DNA of 64,000 nucleotides from Cucumis sativus (Eukaryota > Streptophyta > Magnoliopsida > Cucurbitales > Cucurbitaceae), in assembly GCF_000004075.3 (NCBI RefSeq), contig NC_026655.2, forward strand, positions 26,769,489 through 26,833,488, given 5' to 3'. The translations under genes and the position numbers were made by a program. How positions within the stretch are numbered: position 1 is the stretch's first letter; each line of letters starts with the position of its first letter. The notes under the pieces were generated by a model. That model was given only the letters and a program-made list of their open reading frames with translations, did no database searches and was not told where the DNA came from. Shown here piece by piece: positions 13,101-23,750 of this stretch.

Positions 13101-15859
13101 AAAGTTATGAAAAATTCTCTTCTCACCGACACAGAGAAGAAAATGAGTTGTCTTGTCAACCGTAGTGGCTTTTCATTGCTTCCTGAAAATTTATTCCTTC
13201 TCTCAAGATCTTTCGAATTTTGAGCAGCCGTTCTCTCTTTACACCTCATCTTTTGTGTCTTTTTCCAAAGAGGTTGTACGTATGAAGACTCCCTCGTGCC
13301 AATTCTTTTCTTTTAAACGGAAACAAAGTGATGTACTGAAAAGAGACTGTTGCTCAAAATACAACGAGACATAGAAATCACATAATTCAAAGCCCTTGTT
13401 CCACATTCTAATTATTTCACCGTTTTCCATTTTCTAAATTCAACTTTTTTGTGCCCCATCAAAGACTGATCATACTTCCTGGTGTTAATTGAACTTGTCT
13501 ACCTTCAGAGGTGAAAAAATTAAATTTACCATGCAGATTTTTATGTCCACTAAATTACAATATACAGTGATGCAATAAGTAAAAGGAGAATTTAGCTTTC
13601 AGCCTTTTTTTCTTTCTTTTGCTTTTTTATTTTCCCTCTTTTTTATAGCCCAATTAATAAAAGGCTAAATGGCTACCAAAGGAGTTATTTCTTGCAGTGT
13701 GCATTGAATTTCTCTCCTACTTTTCCTTCCCGATTCGCTACAATCATTATTCCCCTTTCGATTGCTACCTACATTTTTCGTAACGAGAACCTCCGACTCT
13801 AAAGCTAAAAGAACCCAATGCCATCCTCATTAACTCTTCATTTAACAAACTACTCTTGACCTCATTCAAACTCAACTTTTCACTAGAAGAGATATAGTTT
13901 AACGATTCTACCAACCTTACACAATTATCAGGCAAAGAACTAAGAAGCAATAAAGCTTGCAACTCATCATTTAAAACCACCTCCATCGATGATAATTGAT
14001 TCAGTATGCTTTGCATCTGACTGAAATGACTGGAAATTGAAGAAGTACCCTCTTCATATTTCAGGTTCATGAGCTTTTTTACCAAGAAAAGTTTGTTCTC
14101 ATTCGTTTTTCTCTCGTACAATTCTTCTAATTTCTTCCACAAAGAATATGCTGATGTCTCATCTGAGATGTATTGGTACAGACTGTCATATACCCTCAAA
14201 GCGAATATACGCTCAGTTCTTCTGTTCAATAAGTTCCAATCTTCTTTTCTCATATTTTGTGGTTTGCTTGACTCACCATTAATAGGAGCCTCCAGGTTGT
14301 TACCGTAAAGAAGATCTTCCATTCTTCTTTTCCATATATGCCATTTTGATCGATGAGCCATCTAAACTGAACATCCAACTTGAGTCCAGTTCCATTACTA
14401 CGTGATTCCACCCACAATGATTGATTGATACCAATTGTTGGAGTTGAAAATACACACTCTGAGTAGGTTGACAAGAGGAGAAATATAGTGTGGAAATTTT
14501 TTTCCTCCTCTCAGGATTTTCCCCAGGGTTCTCTTCGCCATATTTTAGTTTTTTCCTCTGCCGTTGGCGCGTTATTATTTTTTTTTTCTCTTTCCAATTT
14601 TCGGATCTTTAAGAAGAGTGAAGTTAGGCCGTAATGGGAACTTAAGAAAAGAATATAAAACCTAATGTGCTTTTAAGAGAAGCTTCTACTAGAACTACAA
14701 CTCATCCCCTTCCACATGATATATATTTGTATTTTAGGTTACTATTAACTAAGATCACTTGTTGGTCATTTAACAATTTTGTCTCATTTGATTTGTAACA
14801 ATTTATTCTTAAATATTTCATCAAAATTAGACTATCATTTTATCATTTTGCGACGTAAAATTTGTATTTAGTAAAAGTAGTGTGTATCTAATTAGTTGAT
14901 CGATTTATTTATGCAAAAAATCTTATTAAATCTTAACACTAGTTTTTATGATATAGATAGTTAAAATTTTGAAATACAATGACTAAAAGACGTTTGGAGT
15001 GTGGAGTGAGTTATTCTAATATATGGTTATTACAGTTTCTGGGTTATTATGGTTATCTATGTTTGGAAAAGTGAGAAATAGTAAGATGGGGAAGTGAGGA
15101 ATAGTGATATATAGGAAAAATGAAGGTGAGGAATAGTGAAAGGGGAGTAAGGAATAGTGAAAGGAGTGGGTGAGGAATAAGAGAAATAAGGAAAAAAAAA
15201 GTAGAATAGTCCTGACTAAAGCATGTTTGTTTGGAGGACTTTATATATTTTGATTTCATTATTATGGAGGCTAATATCAAGTCCCCATAAGTAGAGTTTG
15301 ATTTACTGTATATGGATTGGTGATCTCGCTTTTTTATAACACAACAAAGATGGAATACTTCAAGAAGAGTACACACGTCAATTACGTTCATTTAGACTCA
15401 TGTTTCACCTCCTTTAATATATATATGTATGTTCTCTCTGTTTGTGCAGTGCTAAAACTACCAAGTGGAGAGAGCAAACCTTTGCCATTACTATTGACAT
15501 TAGTACCACCACTTATCCTATCATTACTTGACCCAGAAATATTTTTCAAATCATTGGACTTGGCTGGCACATATGGAGGTAAAATATTTGACAAAATGAT
15601 CTCTCATCATTTTATTTTCAAACTTTGACAATAAAGTAAATCATGTTGTTCACTGACTGATTCCATTCATGTTCTAGTTTTGCTGCTGTTTGGAATTATT
15701 CCAGCTGCAATGTCGTGGTCAGACCGGTATTCGAAACCACCCCCATCAGTGAAACTACCAGAGGTGGTTCCCGGAGGAAGGTTCACTCTTGCGCTCGTGA
15801 TCGGAGGTGCTGGATGGGTAATTTTCTCAGAACTGTTGGAGAACTTAGGGCATCTATGA
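7170..15859 (+). CDS. Tryptophan/tyrosine permease family protein, probably plastid envelope
   Basis: A multi-pass carrier of the bacterial-type aromatic amino acid transporter family (HAAAP; TyrP/Mtr-like). Plants keep a few nuclear genes for it, such as At5g19500 and At2g33260 (locus numbers from memory). Exons: 7170-7455, 7540-7580, 8246-8338, 9064-9138, 9819-9868, 10440-10529, 10652-10708, 11319-11388, 11726-11827, 11897-11949, 12256-12406, 12497-12581, 15450-15578, 15678-15859. They sum to 1464 nt, 487 residues, with every junction in phase. The N-terminal ~100 residues are Ser/Arg-rich and read as a transit peptide. The carrier follows: SLSSAIFLVAGTTIGAGILA is typical TM1 of the family, and about ten further hydrophobic segments end near IGGAGWVIFSELLENLGHL. 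The frame is open upstream to 7068 without an earlier ATG. Substrate and membrane are inferred from the family. Confidence 0.88.
8090..8180 (+). mobile_element. tRNA-derived SINE-like fragment in permease intron 2
   Basis: The stretch has a pol III A-box-like TAGCTCAAGTGG, a B-box-like GAGTTCATATTCT about 40 bases later, and a short A-rich tail at 8163-8177. This is the layout of a plant tRNA-derived SINE. It is short and diverged. Related A-box/B-box fragments appear near 33490-33545 and 34374-34480. Confidence 0.4.
8560..8930. repeat. Two adjacent diverged copies of a dispersed repeat in permease intron 3
   Basis: About 8575-8690 and 8790-8915 are diverged copies of each other (shared 'tttatatgttttg', 'gtatgtgt', 'tttgatgcatttc', then 'aaaaaatat'). 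Both match the block in ISPE intron 3. Confidence 0.45.
11440..11630 (+). mobile_element. Au-SINE-like element in permease intron 8
   Basis: The B-box-like GGTTCAATTCATAGTGG is followed by CACCTAC, then 'taatatcctacaagtttctt', 'cacccagatgttat', and 'gttagtcgaagtgcacgtaag'. This order of blocks matches, from memory, the body and 3' part of the Au SINE family of angiosperms, with many substitutions. No clear target-site duplication was located. Confidence 0.55.
13765..14718 (-). mobile_element. Copia-type LTR retrotransposon remnant (5' LTR, PBS, gag) in permease intron 12, antisense to the gene
   Basis: On the minus strand a 198-residue open frame (14361-13765) contains a typical Copia gag (UBN2-type) domain: KWHIWKRRMEDLL at the start, SLWKKLEELYERKTNENK and later LLLSSLPDNC. 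Just upstream on the same strand, TTGGTATCAATCAAT at about 14422-14436 looks like an initiator-tRNA-Met primer binding site. It abuts ...CCAACA, the expected 3' end of a 5' LTR (plus-strand TGTTGG at 14437). The LTR may run to about 14718 (TTCCACA on the plus strand), near 280 bp. A second open frame continues the gag-like N-terminus out of phase near 14340, so the reading frame is broken. No protease, integrase or reverse transcriptase and no 3' LTR are visible. It is a dead fragment. Confidence 0.65.
15070..15195 (+). repeat. Imperfect short tandem repeat (GTGAGGAATAGTGA-like)
   Basis: In permease intron 12 a purine-rich stretch repeats GTGAGGAATAGTGA-like units about six to seven times with variable spacers. 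It looks like a minisatellite formed by slippage. Confidence 0.6.
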
Positions 15860-18371
15860 ACTTGGAGGAGTATTTATTCATCTCCTTACAAACCTAACTT
15901 CAACTTCACAATTCATAGGTCTTCACAACATTGAAAATTTTTACCCAATATAAATGCTTATGTGCGGGTGAAAGGAGGTAAATATAATTGTTTATCAAAA
16001 CATCTTCCTCATATTTCATGAATATATTTGTAATTAAAAACTTGTTACGGTTGCAAATATAGAAATTAGATTCAAAGTATCAACTTATATAATAATATTT
16101 TTTAAAAAAATTGCAAATATAGCAAAATTTATCTTTATCTGTCCACAATAGAATCAAGTTGTGACAGATCTTGTTATATTTACAATTTTTTAAAATGACA
16201 TTGAAGAAATTATTTGTATTCCACGTGAAATCACTTTCAAATGGACTTTATTTCCTATTCGTTATCTTATTTTGAGAGATTACACCATGGATGGTTCTTA
16301 AATTGGATGATAATATTTCTTTTTTTTAAAAAAAAACCCCACCGACTCTTTTGACTTTTGCATTTGAGACGTCTTATTATTTTTTTTATAATGAATAACG
16401 TGAGGGCAGCTGAATGAACTTAAAACTTAAAAGCAGAAGCAGCCTCCTCAATTCAAAAGTCATTACAGATTACTTCCTTTGCCTCCTTTGTATATTATTC
16501 CATTTTTTGTTCATCAATGTTTGAATACGTCAATCCTTCAATTTTTAAAAAGAGTATATTTCGATCTACGTCATTGAAATTTCTTTAATACTCTAATGGA
16601 ATAATGAGATGAATAAATTACTTAAAAAAAAGTTATTGTCTTTAATATTCTGATCATGCCACTCATCCATATATAAATCTTTTACTGCCTTAAGTTTCGT
16701 ATATTTTGTAATTTATTGAGATTTTTTTTCTTTTCCTTCCAATTCTTTCTTCTTCCTTTTATGTGGTTTTTTCAGTGCCCTATACAAGTTTATTCGATAC
16801 AGGTGTTGTACTTATTTTATTTTTATCTAGGGATGTTAACACCAATATGTCAATTCTATTTTATTTTTTTATTCTACTCTAATTGCTTCAAAATTTCTAT
16901 TTGAGAAAAATATAAATAAATGGTGGGGGAGCCCAAAGGGAATGTGAGATTTAAATTCAGTAAAAAAAAAAAGAACAAAAAACATTTTGAAATTTGGTTT
17001 ATTTCATTCAAGTATGTTGACTGTGTTTCCCGATTGACATAAGAGATTTTTAGAGAATAAATTAACAAGATTAATTATCCAAATATAGAAGTCATGAATT
17101 CTAACACAGACTAACCTAAGCTTTTTTTCACAAGTTCGAATATCAAGACGCTTTTCAAAATTTAAAGATCAAAATAGAACCATATTCAAATTTTAAGGAC
17201 CAAAATAGAACTTTAGTCATAAATAAATTTCAAAAAATAAAAATTTATAATCAAAATGTTGCTTGCATGAAGCATTATCAAAAGTTTGACAAACAAAATG
17301 TTTCAACTAGTCAAAAGTATAATTTGATATCATTTTATTCACAAGGGTTAAAGAAGGAAAAGGAAAGGTAAGTATATGATATTTCTTCCTGAAAATACAT
17401 ATATTATGCAATAGCCACATAATTCACAACAACTATTGATATTATGATAATAAATGGATCCATACATACTCCATAAGCTTACAGAATTTATTTAAATCAA
17501 AGACACTACACATTAAAGCAAAGGATTCTGCTCCATTCGTATTCCACGCATATCATCGTGGATTTTAGGACCCTAAATTTCAAAAACACATCACATTTAG
17601 AGGGTGTCACACAAATCCAATAACTTGTCCAAAAAATTATTTACACTAACTAAACATGTTATATGCAGAGCAAAAGATTTAAAACAAAAAACTCAGACAC
17701 AAACCCCCTATACTTATTATCAAGCAAGCAAATGTGTAAAGGTAAATGTTGTAAAGGAGTTAATACAACAAATAGAAGTATCAGCATTTGAACCTCCGAC
17801 TAAAAAATGACTGCATGCTAATATTACAGTTGATACATAACATCATTGTTCGTATATATCATGGTCCTACTGAAATTTGTAGACAGATTTATGAAATTCT
17901 AGCATTAGAATCAGGCTTTAAAGTCGCCCAAACAACATAAATCAGATGAACTTCAGACAAAATTCCTTCCTCTCGTTGGACTTAAATTCGTTATTGGCCA
18001 ACCAAGCTCTAATTTGGTCTCCTTAAGTAACTTTTTTGTTTTCGTTATTGTTTATAATCATTACTCACTCACAAGTTTCTATTATGTGTATCTATTTTTT
18101 CTTTTTAATTTTTTGAAACTTGTATTTATCTTTAAGAACTTGTCTAATCTTCAAACGTGTTTAAAAAAATGTGAAAACTACATCAAAGAAACGGTGAAGA
18201 AACACCAAGCATAATTCTAATAACACAAAGACTAAAACGAAATTATCATGGCTTTTGATTGAGCAGGCAAAGGAGGCATTTTATGTACATTAAAATATAG
18301 TATTAGATGCCTAAGATGTAGATTTTGAAGTATCATGATAATGCTTAACAGTTTGATGGTTACCTAGCAAA
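15860..18371. other. AT-rich spacer between convergent permease and cystatin genes
   Basis: The stretch between two 3' ends. It holds one MITE-like copy at 16105-16190 and poly-A/T runs. No supported coding region or RNA gene was seen. Short open frames here are low complexity. Confidence 0.5.
16105..16190. repeat. Short MITE-like element with GCAAATATAGCAAAATTT terminus
   Basis: It begins TTGCAAATATAGCAAAATTT and ends with roughly the inverse (CTTGTTATATTTACAATTTT), with about 50 bases between. Similar copies are found at 19.7-22.2 kb and near 57.2 kb. Confidence 0.5.
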
Positions 18372-19365
18372 CTAAGCAGAGGAGCCCACAGAGCCATCAC
18401 CAGCAAGCTTGAACTCTTGAAGCTGCTTAAAATTCTGCCACTGCTTGACCCAGATCTTGGCTTCATAAACCTTCTTCTGACCTCCCTCAGTTACCTCAAC
18501 AGTTATGTAATAAACTGTGCCAGCGACCACCTGCTCCTTCACCTTCACAACCTTGCTGAATTCCAGAAGTGAATTCTGCACACACAAATGATTTCAATCA
18601 GAACTTTTTGATTACCTGATATTTGTGGCAAAAAGATGACTCTTAAGGATCATTAGATGTGACTTCTAAGAATTTTTTTGTTTTTCCTAATAACTCCTAG
18701 AAAAGATTACAAATTCAAGATTCCTTTGCAAGTTTTCCAATCCTACATCTAACTGTATTAAGTCTGGCCAGTACTCCTCATAACACAACTTATCTAATTC
18801 TATAAAATTATGTTGTTTAGAAAACTAGTAAGACAATAAACACGGTCATTGTTTAACTACAATGTAGCTCTCCCATCGAATTGGTGTCCCAATCCAGAGC
18901 ACCTATCTTTCCCCAACCCAAGGATTGGATCTAGAAGACATCGAGAATTTTTTTTCTTATTAATCCCATTCAATTTATACAAAAAGGAGCTATCATGGGA
19001 AAGTAAAATTACAAGACTTAAATCCCAATCCCTATCCAACCCATTATTCTTCCTATTCATTTGAAAAGCAATACAGAAAACTTCGTTGTCAATTGAAGAA
19101 AATGACCATCCAGTATCCACAATCAACACGAATATACACATAAGAGCACAAAAATAGAAGGGTACATACACGCAGAAACCACATATCATTAGGGATAAAA
19201 CAAAAAACAAAACAGAACCCAATTAAGAAATGACAAAATGGAATAGGAAAAAGAAAACCAAACCTCTTTCTTGTTGTGTTCGTCAACAGCAAAACGAGCA
19301 AGTTCATCAACCTCGATGCTGTTCTCGTTTGAAGGGACTTCCTTAATACCTCCAACAGTGGCCAT
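18372..19365 (-). CDS. Cysteine proteinase inhibitor (phytocystatin), short cytosolic type
   Basis: A reversible inhibitor of papain-like cysteine proteases (C1A family), with roles in seed protein turnover, programmed cell death and defence against herbivores. Exon 1 is 19365-19264 (34 residues) and exon 2 is 18575-18372 (67 residues plus stop), joined in phase 0; total 101 residues. All cystatin hallmarks are present: a Gly-Gly near the N-terminus (VGG, residues 4-6), the plant-specific helix signature [10 protein letters not shown], the central QVVAG loop, and a Trp in the second hairpin (KIWVKQW). The intron falls after the LARFAV helix (HNKKE|NS), a usual position for plant cystatins. 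There is no signal peptide and no C-terminal legumain-inhibitor extension, so the mature form is probably cytosolic. Length and layout resemble Arabidopsis CYS1. Confidence 0.95.
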
Positions 19366-19453
19366 TAGGATCTCTTCAGTTAAAAATCAGAGAGAGATTG
19401 ATGGATTGATGGATTGATGGATTTGGTTCTTCCTTGGCATTCCAAGGCTTCCA

Positions 19454-19460
19454 TTTTATA
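19454..19460 (-). promoter_or_regulatory. Putative TATA box of the cystatin gene
   Basis: On the minus strand TATAAAA lies about 90 bases upstream of the cystatin ATG, which suits a short 5' leader. Between them the leader contains three to four GATTGATG repeats (plus-strand positions about 19396-19422). Confidence 0.45.
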
Positions 19461-19599
19461 GAAATTAAGAAGGGGGAGAAGCATTGATTGGTCTGAAGAA
19501 TCGTCGTGGGCGACCTCCGTGAATAATGGAGCGTGAGAAACACGCTCGTCTTTTTCTTTCTTCTTTACATTATACTATTGGTTTTTTCTTTGTTTCTTT

Positions 19600-22500
19600 C
19601 TTCTTTCTTTTTTTAATAAATGAGAATATATATATATAATTGAGTGGGACCAAGGGTTGGCCCATCCAATGAATAAATTGTTCCTTTTTTTTCTTTCAAT
19701 GCAACCATTGGGTAAGAGATTAGAACAAGTTTTCTCGTTTTTCAAAATATAACAAAATTTTATATTTACAGTCTAATATTTTTTTTAGTATTTTTAAAAA
19801 TAGCAAAACAAGTTAAAATATTTAAACAAAATTTTAGATTCTATGTATATTAATAACTATTGGTGATAGAGTTTGCTATAAGTTGTAAATATTTTGAAAA
19901 AATTTCTGTTTTTTAAATTATTTTTTTATTTACGATAATTTTCATAAAAAATTTATTGTAAATCACACACTAGTTAAAGTATTTACAAAATATAAATAGT
20001 AGACACAGATAGAGTATATAGTGTCTATAAATGCATTATCTATCAGCGTTTATTATAGATGAAATCTAAAATTTTAAGTTGTTGTCGTCGATGAACAAAC
20101 TATTTCCAACTCCTAAACGCGGGGCTAAAATGATTTGATGTTTTTATAATCATTTGAGATTTAGTGACAATTGTTTGTGTTTTTTGTATTTAATTTTTTC
20201 AAAGAGGAAAAAGTATAAATTAAAGTTTAATAGAAAGCAATTTTATGGATATTAAACAATTGTATATCAACGTTTAAATTAAAAATTGTAAATATAACAA
20301 AAGTTTATCGTCGATTTCTATCGATAATTGATTGTTATAATCTATGAGTAATAAACTTCAACGTAGTAGAAATAAAATTACAAAATTTCAAGTTTATGAT
20401 TGTATTAGAAAGTCTTATCAAATTTATTAAGAGATTCATTAAACGTTATACATAAAATTAAAAGTTTAAAGATGTGCGATTAATTAACAGTTTTAAAACA
20501 TCAATGAGGTTTAAATTTCTAAAACTTACAATTAAATAATTTAGATGTTTAATTAAATGTTTGAAGCTACAAATAAATCTTAGGCTCTTAGCTAACAAAG
20601 TTAACGCTAAGTAGTGGTAGTGACCATAAATGACACTTTATTTGAGTTATTTACACAGTGTGTAGTGTAGTGTAATGTAATGAGGTTGTTTTACTAAAAA
20701 ACGTTTCTTTTCCCTTTTAATTAAGTCAATTCAAACGTATCAATCAAGGGGTTGACCTAATTAATTATAATTAGTTTTGAAAGACGAGTTTGGTACGGTT
20801 TTCGTTTGCGTTTTCTTTTTAATAAAGAAAAGTGCAATGGTGTGTTGTTGTCAAAATTCAAATAAGAAAAACATATCTTAAGTTTCACACAATGTGATGT
20901 TTGATACACACTTCGATATTATAAGTTAGAGAGTGAAAGAATGTGAAAGCTAGAGAGTTTAGTAATTGTGTTTGGTTCCCTCATGCGGAGTTATTATGAT
21001 GCATTTATAGAGGAGGTTGGTGTCGGTCTTTTTCTATTCTTTTCAAAATTTTGCTATTTGATAACCTAACAGCCGATAGGATCCTATGTGAGGCTCGTGG
21101 ACACGAGGACACCCTATGCAAAAGTTGGGCTTCTTACCCTTATGTTTTCTTTAAATTTAAGGTATTTTTGAGAAATTTGAGAGTTAAGGGGATTTTTGAA
21201 AAAATTCACTAATGGTAACAATTTCATTCCAAAACTACGGGTAAATATACTTTTGAACTATTTTGAAAAGTTTAATTTAAAAGTATTTTTTCAACTTTTG
21301 AAAGTCTAGAGATATCTCTAACACAAAATACAAAGTTCAGTAATGTTTTTGTATACGTTAGACGTATTTTTTTAGTACAATGAACTCGTGACTTCAAAAA
21401 AAATGCTTGAATGGTTCTATAATAGAGTATAGCTTGATGTTAAACAATACCTACTCGTTCTCTTTAATTATGCTTTTTTTTTTCATGAAGTCTAGTAGAC
21501 TAAAACTCAAGTAAATTTTAGTATTTTCTACATGTATAAATTGACTTTCTGGGTGTTTATAAATAAAAAAAATAGTTGTTTAGTTTTAGTCTTGACATCT
21601 CGAACTATCCAATTTAGTTCCTAACTTTTAGTAAATTTTAAATGTAGTATCCACCGCTAGTTTATATTTTTCCCAAAAACTCGTTGTTATTCATCAGCGT
21701 TATACCATAAATTTTTTAAAACAATATTCGCATGTGTCTATATAAAATGGAACAATTACAAATATAGCAATTATAGCAAAATTTATATGTACTTGAGGAC
21801 AATAGGTTTTGGATTCAAATTCTTCTATCCTCAATTTGTATTAAATAAATTGCAAATATAACAAAATCCATCATAAATAAATCACAATATGTTGATCTAA
21901 AACTAATAAACCGTAAGAATCTATAAGCGATATGAGTAGACTTTTTAATATTTGCAATTTTAAAAAATGTTGTTTTATATACTCGATTAATCATTCCTAA
22001 GATTGTTACTCATTCTAATTATCCAAAAACTTATTATTAATAATAATTATTGTTTTCAAATATAACAAAATAAATCAAAATATTTACAAATAAACGAAAC
22101 TCGTTCGTGAAGACAATAATAAATATTGAGATCAAACTACTATTGTTTTTCATGGATAGAAAGTAACGTTTTGTTATATTTGTACATATTTTTAACAATT
22201 TAAATATAATAAAAATAAAATATCTTTTTGGTTCCTAAGTTTGGGTATAGTTTATAAGTTTTAAAATGTCACGTTTTATTTTAAGTTCTAAGTTTGATTT
22301 CAATTTAGTCTCTATATTTTAAAATTAAGTTTTGTTTCAATTTAGTATTTGAATTACAATATTTACATTTTAACCTCAAAATTTTCACTAAATACTTATC
22401 TTTTGTCTTTGTCAACCTTCACATCAATGCTTGAAAGCAAGTATCCAATTACTAATTGAGGTTAAAAATTTAGGGTTTGTTTGGTAAATAATCTGAAAAC

Positions 22501-23600
22501 AGGATTCGAAAACAATAAATTCATTGAAAACATAATTATATTTTATGTTTTCATATTTGTGTTTGGTAGCGTATTAAAAAAAATTAATTATAATAAAACT
22601 TAGTTAACAATAAACTATTATTAAGTTATTCGTGAATAATTACAATTTTAGTTCATATTGTTTGGAGAAGTTAAAGTTTAACCTATGGTTTGATAAAACA
22701 TCATATACCGTCCTTATGATTTGACAACTTTCATAAATAGTTCATATGAGCTCATAAATAGTTCATATGAGCGAGACTATTTTATGTGATTTTATCAAAC
22801 CAAAGTATCTAAGTTATATTAGTAAATCACTAAGACTAAATTCCATCGTTCTAAACCATAGAGATCATAATTTTAATTTAACCTAAAAAATTATATAATT
22901 ATTATTTTGTATTGTGGTATAATTTACCATACATATTACATTTTTATAACCGGATATATTATATGTATCTAATATAATTATGCTAAAAATACAAAAAATG
23001 ACTCATTAACGGACATCCAATGCAAGTTGGACACATAACATATTTGCTAAAGAATCGGTTAGATTTGGACGATTTTTTTTCAAAAGAATTGATTATAATT
23101 GTTTTGATTTCATCGTTTAAATTTGAAAAGAGAGGCAAAATTGTAATATTTAAAAATGACAAGTTTCATGCTAATCTTTTAATTTTTTATTTTGTTACCG
23201 ATCCTAAATATATTTATGAAAGTTAACTATAAAAAATACAAAAAAAAATTATTTTTAAATTTTTTACTGATTACCGTTTTTCAAAAACAAAATCTACATT
23301 TTTCTTTGACAACACATATGCTAAACAAAATTAGTTATAATAAAATACAACTGTTAAAGGTAAAATTACTGAACAATATTCATTATAATAAAATTCAAAT
23401 CTAAGAATTAAAATTTTGATATTTAAGGACTAAATTAAAACAAAAATAAAAATTTAAGAACTATAAAAACTATAACCAAAATGTTGAACAAAAATATATT
23501 TAAAAATAAATTTATTAAACGTGAATTAAATAATTAGACACTTTGAAATAACAAATCAATTTGTATTGTTATTATTATTATTACAAATTTCCACTTGAGA
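19600..23600. other. AT-rich gene-free region with a cluster of MITE-like copies
   Basis: The stretch lies between the divergent cystatin and eIF2B-gamma genes and has no supported coding frame. Several short copies begin or end with (T)GCAAATATA(G/A)CAAAATTT, for example about 19745-19930, 20285-20400, 21745-21965 and 22050-22195. In the last, 'caaatataacaaaataaa' faces 'acgttttgttatatttg'. Confidence 0.5.
22731..22772 (+). repeat. 21-bp perfect tandem duplication
   Basis: TCATAAATAGTTCATATGAGC occurs twice head to tail (22731-22751 and 22752-22772). Its TCATATGAGC part is nearly palindromic. Confidence 0.8.
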
Positions 23601-23750
23601 GAGTTATTTTTCCAAAAGAAGAACCGAAAAAGAGAGGAAAAGATCGAAGAGGAAGAAGAAAAAAAAAAATTCCCATTGTCGAGCGAAATTGATTTCGCCG
23701 GAAGCTGAAGAACTTCCCCACAAACACTTCACCTCTCTCCATCTACATAC

